Source of the DNA: Clarkia xantiana subsp. parviflora
Taxonomy: Eukaryota > Streptophyta > Magnoliopsida > Myrtales > Onagraceae
NCBI GenBank assembly: GCA_036873135.1
Contig: JAPTYO010000009.1
Location: 33,930,756 to 33,994,755 of the forward strand
DNA: 64,000 nucleotides
Reading direction: 5' to 3'
A model generated the notes under the pieces. It saw only the letters and a list, made by a program, of their open reading frames with translations. It was not told the origin of the DNA and searched no databases. This document shows positions 11,643-22,697 of the stretch, piece after piece. A program made the position numbers and the translations under genes. The first letter of the stretch is position 1; each line of letters begins with the position of its first letter.

Positions 11643-14024
11643 TCAAGCATGGTGTTTCTTCATGTGTTCGTCACTAAAAGAATGCTTCAACGTTCTGCCA
11701 TCGAGGTCTTCCAACTTGTACGCATTTGGAGCTGGCATCCCCACGACCTTATAAGGTCCTTCCCATTTTGGTGACATCTTGTTGATTCGATCCAAAAGGG
11801 TGAACTCGTTGCGACGCCAAACCAGCTCCCCGACAAAGAATTGTCGGGACTTCACTCGCCGATTGTAGTACCTGGCCGTCGCCAAACGCATTCGAGCTTG
11901 GACTTCATCGGCTTCCCGCCTCTTCTCTTCGAGTAAGTCCAAGTCAGACGTCTCACTTCATCGTTCGTCAGGGGCTCGTAATATCTCATCTGATGGGACG
12001 CCACAGCTACCTCTACGGGGGCGACAACTTCCGTGCCATAAACGAGGCCAAACGGAGTCTCCCCTGTTGATCGTTTGGGTGTCGTTCTAACAGCCCAAAG
12101 CACGTTTTCCAGTTCGTCCAGCCACAATTTTGTTGGCTGATTCTACCTGGCCATTAGTCTGAGCATGACGTACAGAATCAGTCCGATGCTCGATGTTCAA
12201 CTCCTCCAGATACTCCCTCACCTGAGAGCCGTTAAACGGTGGACCATTGTCGCTGATCACCACCTTAGGAATCCCATATCTGGACACAATATGGGTCTGG
12301 AGGAACTTGACGATCTGGTTCCCTGTTGTTCTGGCCAACGCCTTTGCCTCTATCCATTTTGAAAAATAATCGATAGCTACAAGTAAATACTTACATTGTC
12401 CTTGTGCTTGTGGAAGAGGTCCCACCAAGTCGATGCCCCACTGCGCGAAGGGCCACGCGCTCTTGATGGATGTCAGATTAGCGGCCGGAGCCACGATACT
12501 CGGGGCGTACCTCTGGCACACGTCGCAGGATCGGACCAACGCCGTTGCTTCTTTGTTCATCGTGGGCCAATAGTAGACTAATTTCAACACCTTCCTCATA
12601 ATGGATCGGGCCACTTCGTGACAAGCCGCGACCCCTTGATGCATTTCCTTCAGGATTCGACTGGTGTCGGGTTCTGCTACACACTTCAAGTACGGAGTCG
12701 AGAACCAGCCCTTCTTGTATAGCTGATTGTCCAGCATCACATAATTGGCCGCGATCCGATGTATCCTGTCCGCTGCCACTTGATCATCGGGGACTGCCCC
12801 CGTAGTCAGGTACGCGACTATCGGGGTCATCCAGGTTGGCTCCTCCTCCGATCTTGCTTCAACGGCGCACACCTGTGTTGGGTCGATGTTTGATAAGATC
12901 ACCTTCTCCAAGAAGTGCACCTTCCGATTTTCTTCCAAGGGTGCCCCCAAGGCAAATTTGCTCAAGGCATCTGCCTCTACATTTTCCTCCCTTGGAATTG
13001 CCTCGATATCGAAGCTTTTGAAGCTCTCTTTCAGGACTTGTACCTCTCGCAGATACTTTTTCATTATCGGACTCCTTGCTTCGTATTGCCCTTGAACCTG
13101 GTTCACGATTAAAGTTGCGTCGCACTTCACTCTCAAGTGATCGATTCCAGTGCCTTTAGCAATTTTTAGGCCCGTGATAAGAGCTTCATACTCCGCTTCG
13201 TTGTTTGTGGCCTTGAATGTTAAAGCCAAGGCGTATCGGAGCGGTTCACCTTCGCCCGGTGGTATCAACAAAAAGCCTGCTCCTGATCCGTCCGAACTCG
13301 CGGAGCCATCCGTGTACATCTCCCAGATATTTTCCTTGTTTGGCTGTTCTGATTGCTCTGCCCTCTCTGGTTGTTCTTCTATCGGGACCTCCACGGTTGC
13401 CCCCTCTACAGGGCCCGTTTCTTCCAGATCGGGGGCTGTAGATTCTGCTATAAAATCCGCCAATGCCTGGCCTTTAATTGCCGTTCTTGGAGCAAAGTGT
13501 ATTCGAAATTCACTAAGCTCTACTTCCCACTTCACTAATCTTCCCGACGCATCCGGTCGGTTCAAGAAATGTTTTAAAGGCTGGTTCATCAGCACAGTGA
13601 TCTCATGTGCGTGAAAATAAGGCCTTAGCTTCCGAGCAGTAATAATCAACGCAAAGAGGTACTTCTCAACGGCAGGATAGTTCAATTCAGACTTGGCAAA
13701 CGCCTTGCTTACATAATAGACGGGGACTTGATTACCCTCGACAATCTTTACTAACACAGAGCTAATGGCAAATTCAGAAACAGCCAAATAAAGGTAGAGC
13801 GGCTCGCCTGGAACCGGTTTCGCCAACGGCGGGAGGGTGCGAAGGTGTTGCTTGAGTGCTTGGAATGCCTCTTCACATTTGGCGGTCCACTCGAATTTTT
13901 TGTTGGCCCTCAAGACTTCAAAAAATGGCATTGATCGGTCGCTGGCTTTGGATAGGAAGCGATTCATTGCGGCTAGTCGGCCATTCAGCACTTGTACCTC
14001 CCGATGGTTTATCGGAGACTGCAT
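11643..14024 (-). pseudogene. Element A RNase H and integrase, frameshifted
   Basis: The long frame 12087-14024 covers the RT end, a first RNase H without its usual catalytic Asp (LYLAVSE), a second RNase H of archaeal type with intact MYTDGSAS and NNEAEYEALI, the integrase zinc site (HQGVAACHE ... CDVCQRYA) and the core with WGIDLVGP, ISDNGPPF and GQVESANK. A double RNase H is a mark of the Tat lineage. Compared with F, about 43 bp are missing just after GQVESANK (near 12125), shifting the frame; the end continues at 11852-12127 and 11643-11942, with another shift near 11940. Integration would fail. Confidence 0.9.
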
Positions 14025-14038
14025 CTCCTCGATTGCCC

Positions 14039-15826
14039 TTAGTTTCTCCGGACCTCAATTCCTCTCTGACTCACCATAAAGCCTAAAAACTTCCCTGAGT
14101 GGACTCCGAAGGCGCATTTCGTCAGGTTTAAGCGAACTTGATGGAGCCTCATTCGCTCAAATGCCATGGTAAGGTTGTGCACATGATCCTCGGTTTGTCG
14201 GGACTTCACCAGCATATCATCCACATAAGCTTCCATGGTTTCTCCCAGCATATCTCCAAACAGTTTATTCACCATCCGTTGGTAGGTGGCCCCAGCATTG
14301 ATCAACCCGAAAGGCATGACATCGTAGTGATAGATGTCACTGTCTGCGTAGAACGCTGTATGGGGAGCGTCTTCCTTGGCCATCTTGATCTGGTTGTAGC
14401 CTGAATACGCATCCATGAAACTTAACAGCTCATGTCCCGACGTGGCATCCACCAGCTGGTTTATCCTCGGGAGTGGGTAACAGTCCTTTGGGCAAGCCTT
14501 GTTCAAGTCGCGGAAGTCCACACACATTCGCCATTTCCCGTTAGTCTTCTTCACCAGCACTGGGTTGGCAACCCAAGTCTGGAATCGGAGCTCCTTAATA
14601 AACCCAGCATCGAGCAACCTGCCCACCTCCTGCTGGATCGCGATCTTCTTGTCCGTGCCCATTGGACGCCTTTTCTGTGTGATAGGCTTGATCGCGGGGT
14701 CTATCTTCAGCTCGTGTACGATCACATCGGGGCTGATTCCTGGCATATCGCTCGGGGACCAGACAAACAGCTCCTTGAACTCCTTCAACAACTCCACCAA
14801 TTTTTGGGCTGTCTCCTCAGTCAGAGCAGACCCGATTTTCACCTTCCTCTGGGGTCCGTCGATCTCGACTTCTTTCAGATCTTCTACGGGGGCGGGACGC
14901 CCAAACTCTTCTCTGGGATCTGTGTCTGTCTGGAGGACAGTCATGGCCTCTCGCCTCCTCCTCCGGGTGGCATTAACATAGCATTTTCGGGAAGCCACCT
15001 GGTCGCCCTTGACCTCTCCGACTCCGTGGTCGGTCGGGAACTTCATCTTCTGGTGCACTGTCGAGGCGACCGCCATCAGTGGGTTAATAGTGGTCCTCCC
15101 GATAATCGCGTTGTAGGTCCCCGCGGAATCAACCACAACAAACTCCACGTTCCTCCTTTCTGATTTCCACCCGCTACCAAACTCCACTGGTAAGGTGATT
15201 ACTCCTATCGGATAGGAGGTTGAGCCAGAGAACCCGACCATCGGGAAGTTTGCCTCCTTTAGATCTTTCTTCGTTTTTCCCATAGCCTCTAGCGCGTCCA
15301 TGAATAGAATGTCGGAGGAGCTCCCTCCGTCGATTAGAATTCTCTTCATTTCGAACCCGTCTACATCCAAGGTTACCACCAAGGCATCGTCGTGCGGAGT
15401 CTCTACGCCTATGAGGTCTTCCGACGAAAAGGAGATTACCATCTCTTCTTTCAAGGTCCAGGATCGGGACCTCTTACCCAGCACCACTTCCGTAGGGATT
15501 CTAGAAGCATAGACTTCTCGGGCGGATGAAGTATCACCTCCAGCAGCAAATCCTCCATGGATCACGTTGATAGTGCCTCGCCTCTCCTTGCGAGCACCGG
15601 ATGACTCTGGGTCGGTTCTCTTCTTTTTTGGGGACCGATCGCGGGATCGGGAACGGGATCGCGATCGGGATCGAGAGCAGGATCGACACCGCTTATCCCC
15701 GACGAATTCCTTGAGCTTCCCCTTCTGGATTAGCTTTTCAATCTCCTTCTTCAGTTCCCGACAGTGATTGGTGTCGTGACCATTTGCGCGGTGAAATCGG
15801 CAGTAGCGATCCGTGCGAGATCCCAA
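14039..15826 (-). pseudogene. Element A nucleocapsid-protease-reverse transcriptase
   Basis: A 595-codon frame. It starts with a CX2HX4HX4C knuckle (CRFHRANGHDTNHC), then an Arg/Ser-rich basic run, the protease core ILIDGGSSSDILF, and RT with WRMCVDFRDLNKACPKD, MPFGLINAGATYQR and the intact catalytic EAYVDDMLV. The frame ends early at about 14039 after SQRGIEV because of a shift; RNase H resumes at 14024. All visible PR and RT catalytic residues are kept. Confidence 0.9.
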
Positions 15827-17138
15827 GAATTCTCCATCCTTCTTTGGGGGGGTACCTGGAGATACCTTGTCGTTCCATGACTGTCAGCACCTCCGCCATG
15901 GAGCAGTTGAGAGGAATGTCGAGATCCTCCCGCTTATCCTTCCTTGAAGAACGCCTATCGTCCCTCCGATCCGGACGGCCTCGATTCTTGCTACTGTCGG
16001 GTTTACCCTTTGACTTACGATCGTCAAAAGGTTTAACCGGCTATCTTCGACTCCTGGACATCGATCTGCCGTTTCACCCTCTTCTGTAATGCCTCCATAT
16101 TCCACACAGCTTTCTCAGCCACGCTGTGCATCAGGTCGGAGCCATAGGGGGCTGTCAGGTTCCGAATGAAGGTACGGATGGTTTCGCCCTCCGAAATTTC
16201 TTCGTCGATCTCTGCCACACTGGCCGTGTACCGTTGGTAATAATGAGCTAGTGATTCGTCGGGCCTCTGCACCACCTGGGTCAGGGACCTCACGCTCTTC
16301 AATAAACGTCTCCGACCCTGGTACTGCTGAATGAATCGATCATGCATATCTGCCCAGCAAGTGATGCAGCCTGGGGGTAGACTAAAGAACCAGGTCAGGG
16401 CTCTTTCTCCAAGTGTGTTTGGGAACAGCGTACACACTATGTCCTCGCTCGGGGCTCTTCCCAGGCACGCCATGAGGTGTTTCTGGACATGGCGAACCGG
16501 ATCTCCTTCGCCATCGTACTCCTTTATCGTGGGGATGCCTAGCCCAGGCGGGGCTAGGGTGTCGATGAGTCGGGGAACGAAGGGATGAGTGGATCGATCC
16601 CTTAGCTTCGACACCAGCGGCTTCTGTTCTCCCATGCAGATGTTCACGATCTTTACCACCTGGTCGGGAGTGATGGGACCATTCAGGGGAATGGTCCTGT
16701 GCTGTACTGGTCCTGGCCCATCAACCACGAACCTCTCCGGCTGACCGGACGCTCTACCTCCGTCCTGGACTCGGGGCAGGACTTCCTGTGCGTTCCGACC
16801 CTCTGTCGGTGGGGCCAATTCCTCCAACGGGGCATCTCCTCCTGCCTCCTTGCAGCCTCTCTCCGATCCAAGAGAGCCTCTACGGCCGCCAGAAACATGG
16901 GCATGGCTTCCGCCACGGCCCTTGTCAGGTCTGTAGCTAGGGGAGCCTCCTGCCCCCTATTGCCCTGGTGCTGAGGAGCAATATCTTCGGGATCTCCATT
17001 ATGCCCCCCTGTCTGGGAGAGCTCGGCCGGGGGATGGTTCTGGTTTTCCTCCTGTTCCGATACTGAATCTAGATTTGTTGCAGCGGGGTGACGGGAACCA
17101 CCGGATTGTCCCTGTCTTCTGTGCTTGCCAGCCGCCAT
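15827..17138 (-). pseudogene. Element A gag, frameshifted
   Basis: Gag forms the virus-like particle. The likely start is the ATG at 17136-17138, aligned with the start in F; another in-frame ATG is at 17154-17156. The N-terminal frame runs to about 16830 and shifts into 16033-16827, which holds the capsid domain (FVVDGPGPVQHRTIPLN, DRSTHPFVPRL, YDGEGDPVRH, TWFFSLPPG, HYYQRY, GETIRTFIRNL). A stop at 16033 and another shift separate it from the knuckle at 15826. At least two frameshifts, so no full Gag. Confidence 0.87.
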
Positions 17139-17173
17139 TGATCGAGTAGAAGGCATATCAGCTTTTTGTTTGC

Positions 17174-17192
17174 TTCCCACAGACGGCGCCAA
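17174..17192 (-). other. Element A primer-binding site
   Basis: The minus strand reads TTGGCGCCGTCTGTGGGAA directly after the 5' LTR. The first bases, TGGCGCCGT, fit the 3' end of a plant tRNA such as tRNA-Asp. The same core is present in F, D, B and E. Confidence 0.8.
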
Positions 17193-17654
17193 TGTTGGAT
17201 CACGGTGGAACTCCGGTACGGACTTTGACGGTAATCCTAGCTCCTTTGCTCCACGCAATCCTGCAAGAGGGGATAGACCGGGCGGTGACCCAGATTCCCT
17301 CTCCGATGCTTAAATGAGTATCTCGTGTGACTGGCAAGCAGTAATCTCAAAGTGTATTGAATTTAACGTAAGTATTCTGAGGTGATCTCCTGCCCTTTTA
17401 TAGGCAAAGAGATGCCTCAGGTACCTGGCGAACCGTTGGGGGTGGTTAGCCCGTATCCCGCGTATCTCGGATGTGATCTCGCGTATCTCAGCCATGCCCC
17501 GTGTATCTCATCCACGCTCCGTGTATCTTAACCACGTTCCGCGTATCTTGGCCACGCCCCGCATATCTTTGGCCTTATCCTCTGATAATCGAGTCCCGAC
17601 TCCCGTCGGGGACTCCAGAGTTATCTCGTTGTGTCACCGCTCGGGGCCCCTCGT
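17193..17654 (-). repeat. Element A 5' LTR, internal-side piece
   Basis: First 462 bp of the 698-bp LTR as read on the plus strand, interrupted by D after CCCCTCGT. The minus-strand TATA box is at 17395-17402, so D separates the promoter from the upstream U3 half and this LTR should be crippled. Confidence 0.93.
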
Positions 17655-18628
17655 TGTTAGGTTATAAAGTCTAGGTCAACGGGTCGTCAATCTAGAATTT
17701 ATCTCCCACTAATGAAATGTCGGGTTCAGTGTTCCTAGGACTAGTCCTTCTGATCCATGCCCTTCTGCTCCCTTGGGGTAGTTGTTCTGATATATGTCCT
17801 TCTCTTCTCTCCTTCTGACCTCCTTTCCTTCTCTCCTTCTGACCTCCTTTCCTTCTCTCCTTCTGACCCCCTGAGGCTTGTCCTTCTTACCCACTGGGGC
17901 TTGTCCTTCTGCTCTATGCTCTTCTGCTTCCTTGGCTCTCTTTTCCTTGCCACCCTGCAAGAGGGGCAATACCAGGCACAGAGGGGGGGTGGTGCCTGAT
18001 GAACCCTCTCCGATGCCTAAGTCAGTACGGTTTTAGAGAGATAAAGTTAGAGAGATGTCAGAGCAAAATTGTGCAACTTGCCCAGATGATCAAATGAGTT
18101 GTGAAGGTGGGGTATTTATAGGCAACGGTGTCATTAAGGTGGCTTAATGACATCGTTAACCTTTAAACACAATTAATTAACCTTTAAGCGCATAATTAAG
18201 ACCTTAGGATACGGAGAAGGTAGGCGACGTGAACCGAGTGTGGGTGTCCGAAAATGGCGCAGGGGCCCTTGGGGGGAGGAGAAATCCGACCCCCAAGGGT
18301 AGGGGTTGGGTGAGGGCACCCAACCCCTCCTAGGGAGGATGGGGTTGGCCAACCCCATCCCTCCTAGGAGAGATCGGGTTGGTCCACCCGATCTCCCCTA
18401 GGAGAGATCGGGTTGGCTGACCCGATCTCTCCTAGGGGAGGTCGGGTGTGGCCACCCAACCTCACCTAGGTGAGTTTGCCTCGGCCGGACGAGCGCTCCG
18501 GCCTCGTCCGAGCCGTTGATGTGTTTGCGAAGTGTTCGGGTTGAAGTTTCGATTTACAATCGGTAATGGGACGATAAAAATACAACGGTTTGGAAGTCAA
18601 CGGGTTCAAATTGGGCGTATATCCATCA
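17655..18628 (-). repeat. Element D 3' LTR
   Basis: Bounded by TGTTAGGTTATAAAG and ATATCCATCA. Minus-strand TATA box TATAAATA at 18113-18120. Nested palindromes around CCTAGG and GATCGGGTTGG lie at about 18300-18475. A 24-27 bp CT-rich direct repeat (TTCTCTCCTTCTGACCTCCT type) is at about 17800-17875. Confidence 0.93.
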
Positions 18629-19724
18629 CATGCCCCCGAGTCAACCAATGGCCTAACCCTTGATTGACTCTATTTCAGGATGGTATGACACGCGCAATTT
18701 GAAATCGGGGTTTTACCTTTCGTCTGAATGCTTACTTACCCATGGATGCGTGCCTCTGACTCTGCCCCCTGCCTTATGAGATAGAGGAATTGTAAACGTC
18801 AGAGTAGCACGGACGTGTGCCTAAGCACGCGTCCGTCTGAGGTGGGAGTAATAAATCTATCTTTGCTACAGGCGTGTACTCAAAAAATACATGCTTGCAT
18901 AGGAATGCAATACTGATACATCTAAGTGATTCATGCTTCAATTTCATGCCGTGATTTGCCTAAGTGGAGAAAAATTTAATTTTGGCCCAAATTTTTTTCT
19001 AAGTATGGGATACTAGAAAATATGCCTATAGGATGTTAACTAGGAGTGAACATGGACATATCATGAACATAAGGATGTGTACTAGCATACATGCAAGTAG
19101 GAACATAAGGATGGGAGTGAGTAGAGACATGCTGCGATTGTAGTCATGAATGTATGCATGAATATATGGCGGCCATGTGCATGGACGTCTAAATGTTTGA
19201 ACACACGGGAGTGTGTATGTGGGCATGCATATGAGTGCAAGCATGAACATGTATGTATGTATGGATGGGTTGTGAGTATAAGCATGAGTGATGACATTGA
19301 TGTACCTGTAGATGTTAATCATGAATATGAGCATAAGTGCAAATGTGAGAGCATAGACTTCTCCTTTACTTGAGGGTGGGAACTCTGCCACTCAATGGGA
19401 CACAACGTTCCGCCTCCCTCGTACTAGCGTGAGCATTTTCCATTAGTCTCGACCTTCGGCATGTGTAACATTTTTCCTTCATTCGTTGGAGCGTGTGTAT
19501 AGCTCTTGACCTTTACCCTGCAATTTGTTCCCCATAAAAGTGAGGGTGAAAAAGCTTACAAGCTTTTTTCTTACCGCCGCGAGCGAAGGGGTCTATTGAC
19601 ATGTGTTAAGGGTTGACCCTTCCTTCGGATGTGCTGGAGCGTTGCTCCATTTGGGGAAACTAAAAGTTCGCCCTCTTCCCTTGGTGTTAAGGTTGCCCCC
19701 GTAGTAGGCGTATCTCGCCCCTCC
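18629..19724. other. Element D: PPT and 3' noncoding region
   Basis: Starts with the PPT (minus strand CTCGGGGGCATG, 18629-18640). A hairpin conserved in the family follows (18809-18836). The stretch 19030-19340 is rich in ATG, CATG and GTATG steps and gives open frames on both strands that look like low-complexity artefacts. B has the same region at 39133-40294. No gene is supported. Confidence 0.7.
18809..18836. other. Conserved hairpin near the PPT (D copy)
   Basis: 12-bp arms ACGGACGTGTGC and GCACGCGTCCGT around a CTAA loop, with one G-T pair. Counterparts: E at 33973-34000 and B at about 39314-39339. Confidence 0.7.
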
Positions 19725-20428
19725 ATGAGTAAGAGTCGATCTTTGCGTTGGTTGCTCGTATAGATGACTCACTTTTGGGAAGCTTTCTTCTTCAGACAGG
19801 GATACCTTGAGGATCGTTTTCCAAGGTAGTCAGACCAAATCTGACCGTCCTGTGTCTTGGGTGTCCGAGGTGGACTCGTATGAGGCAGGGACTCGTATGA
19901 CCCCTTGTAGGTTGATTTCATGGAGAAACATACAAGGTGTAGGCAGAGCGTTCTGAACGTACTGTTGAATCAGATGAGAGGGAAGAACCCTCTAGTTCTG
20001 CTTATCAGGCCAAGAAATTTTCTAAGTCAGGGGTGGCTGCTAATGCTTCCAGTATGTTCTTTTTCCCTTCTTTTTTCTTTGTGATATACTTATGATTGTT
20101 CTCATGCTGCTTCCTTCTTGTTGTTAGAGCGTTCTTCCCTGGTTACCGAATGGTTCTTGAGGTGGGTGAGAGTTCAAGTCAACTAAATCCAAGGCGCGGA
20201 AACCTGACTCTGAGGTCGGGCCCTCGGCTGCCAAGGAGAAGGAAACCGCGAGAGGCTCTCCTTCAAGTGCCCCCTTGCTGACTCCCTCCCATGATAAGGA
20301 GGTAGTGGTTGAAGAGGCACCCTCTTTGCTTGACAAAAGGAAACAACCTGTGGCTGGCGATGGGGTGATCATAGGTCTTGATGTCTCTTCTATATCCCCT
20401 GCCCCCCAGCCGAGGGCCGAGTCTCAAG
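19725..20428 (+). pseudogene. aORF remnant in element D, central domain deleted
   Basis: Aligned with the intact gene in E, these parts remain: exon 1 (ATGA plus donor GTAAGAG at 19725), the start of exon 2 after TTCTTCAG (19796), exon 3 (19911-20051, acceptor TTGTAG, donor GTATGTT) and exon 4 (20128 to about 20428, acceptor TTGTTAG, with SAAKEKE-like coding and a KEVVVEEAPS-like stretch). The large conserved domain of exon 2 is missing, as are the last two exons. Stops occur in exon 3. B has the same deleted version. Confidence 0.7.
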
Positions 20429-20967
20429 TTTATTTCATCTTCATGTAGATTTGACGACTTTTGAAGGTGTTTTTGTCTTTCCTATGGGTTATGTTATTAA
20501 CCCCTGCGTTGAAGATTTTTCTTTTGGTGATGGGTGTGATCATCACCTTTCATTGAGGTTCCTTTCTCTTGCCATGGCTCTGATTAAGATAGCGAATTCT
20601 TGCTTTGGAGTTTGGTGGAGACTGCTCTTGAGTTAGCCTCTACTAGTATCGTAGTTGTGATCGTTGTGGGGATCGTTTTGTTATATGCCCTCAATAGTGC
20701 TTGTCGTGATTCTTTGCTTCATGGTTGATTTCGTGAGATATGGAGGTTGTCTTCATAATGAGGACGTCTCCTTCCTAGTATCACCCAGTGGGTTGAAATA
20801 TAAGTGCCTACCTTTGATGAGCGTACGAAGGGTGTTGTTTTTCCCTTTTTCTTGAACCTCCTCCTAGGGCTAGGCGTAGCCTTTTGATGTTCGTGGTCGG
20901 GATGGTGTCTTTACAATTCATGTCTTTGACAGATGTTTTATGATATGCTGCCATGATAATCACTTCG
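20429..20967. other. Element D spacer, no gene seen
   Basis: Between the aORF remnant and the 27-bp array. Closely matched in B (41000-41495). Short open frames are not supported by any family. Confidence 0.5.
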
Positions 20968-21216
20968 GGGTATGTGGACGTGATAGCCACTTCGTGATGT
21001 GTCGGAGTGATAGCCCTTCTGTAGTGTGTGGACATGATAGCCAGTTCAGGGTATGTGGACATGATAGCCACTTCAAGGTATGTGGACATGATAGCCACTT
21101 CAAGGTATGTGGACATGATAGCCACCTCAAGGTATGTGGACATGATAGCCACTTCAGTGTATGTGGACATGATAGCCACTTCAGTGTATGTGGACATGAT
21201 AGCCACATCACGATGT
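20968..21216. repeat. 27-bp tandem array (D), nine units
   Basis: Nine units of the type GTATGTGGACATGATAGCCA plus a variable 7-bp end. Each unit holds the short inverted repeat GTGG...CCAC. The 27-bp period (nine codons) explains the repetitive open frames on both strands; I do not call these genes. B has 11 units at 41497-41797. Confidence 0.93.
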
Positions 21217-21852
21217 ATGGAGTTGTGCTTTAGTATTCCTTTCTCATTGGAGAGCCTTCATTGCTATAGTTGCCTTTTGTGTAGGCTATGTTTGTTGGGT
21301 TAGGTCCCGATGTCTCGTCTTGTCGGATGTTGTATCCTTTATGCTCTTTAGATGTCTCCTTCATGAGTTGTGCTTGACGATGTTCAAGTCTGATACGAGC
21401 ATAGGTCACGCGAGGGCGACATGTATGACAATAACATTTGTCGGAGGTTGATTTGTGTGACTTGTAAGGCAATTCTCTTCTTGATGGGTCGAGCTTATTT
21501 TGAGAGCTTTGACCTTCGGATTTCATGTCTTTGCTATCCTTCTTGGTGGTGTTGGGTTCCTTTGAGATACTTCTCTTGACTTGTGATATGGGTGGTAGGA
21601 TAACTCGTTACTTTTCATGATAACCTCTTGTGCTTCTGTATATGATCCTTTGGTCATGGACTCTTCTCTTGGTGTGTTTCCTTTACTTGTCTTTCTTTCG
21701 TGCTTTCCTTCATGTCATACCTGCCATTTCATAAAGAAAAAACATTACTTGTTCTTCACATTACTTTACTTAGAAATTTCTTTCTCATGGTATCCTTCTA
21801 AGCATGGTGTGATGATCTCTTCTGATACCCCTTACACGGTATACGTTGTACT

Positions 21853-22697
21853 GTTAGACCAAAGATACGCTCTTGGTGGGCGTCGAAAACTGTTCACGAG
21901 ACAGGCTCTCGGATGGCACTTAACGTTTCACAGGATAGGCTCCCGGAGGGCTCAGGTTAGTCCAAAGATACGTTCCTGATTGGCGTCGAAATCTGTTCAC
22001 GAGACAGGCTCTCGGACGGCACTTAACGTTTCACAGGATAGGCTCCCGGAGGGCTTAGGTTAGACCAAAGATACGCTCCTGGTGGGCGTCGAACTGGTAG
22101 TTTGAAATCTACCTCAAGATACGCTCTTGGGGGCGTCGAACTGGTAGTGTTTTTTCTACCTCAAGATACGCTCTTGGGGGCGTCGAATCTGGTAGGTTGC
22201 AAATCTACCTCAAGATACGCTCCTGGGGGCGTCGAATTCGTAGTTTTTGGAAACCACTCTCAAGATACGCTCTTGGTGCGTCGAAGTTCGTAGTGTAATA
22301 ACTACTCTCAAGATACGCTCTTGGGGGCGTCGAAGGTCGTAGTATGAACACTACTCTCAAGATACGCTCCTGGGGGCGTCGAAGTTCGTAGTTTTTGGAA
22401 ACCACTCTCAAGATACGCTCTTGGTGCGTCGAAGTTCGTAGTGTAATAACTACTCTCAAGATACGCTCTTGGGGGCGTCGAAGGTCGTAGTATGAACACT
22501 ACTCTCAAGATACGCTCTTGGGGGCGTCGAATGTCGTAGTGTAATAACTACTCTCAAGATACGCTCTTGGGGGCGTCGAATCTGTTCGCGGAATAGGCTC
22601 CCGGAGGGCACAGGGTTCGTAGTTTTAGAACTACTCTCAAGATACGCTCTTGGGGGCGTCGAATGTGTTCGCGGGATTGGCTCCCGGAGGGCTCATA
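21853..22697. repeat. Hairpin-rich tandem array (D)
   Basis: Two unit classes. The first is 103 bp long, three copies starting at about 21858, 21961 and 22064 (ACCAAAGATACGCTCTTGG ... CACAGGATAGGCTCCCGGAG). Then come units of about 46-51 bp with the constant core AAGATACGCTCTTGG and a changing stem-loop (GGTAG...CTACC or GTAGT...ACTAC). The same array is in B (53940-54890) and, inverted with the element, in E (28712-29634). Confidence 0.92.

Noticed and set aside
14432..15163. Plus-strand frames of up to 243 codons across gag-pol of A and F
   Set aside because: They lie exactly opposite conserved PR and RT coding and match no family.
19026..19391. 121-codon frame in D and its counterpart in B
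   Set aside because: Low-complexity ATG/CATG-rich DNA. Frames on both strands and frame shifts between D and B argue against coding.
20940..21303. Open frames on both strands with repeated VDMIATS-like and MAIMSTY-like peptides
   Set aside because: They result only from a 27-bp period without stops; similar frames appear in all phases.
21853..22697. CRISPR-like layout (constant core with changing inserts)
   Set aside because: This is plant transposon DNA. The changing parts are variants of two stem types, not unique spacers, and there are no cas genes.
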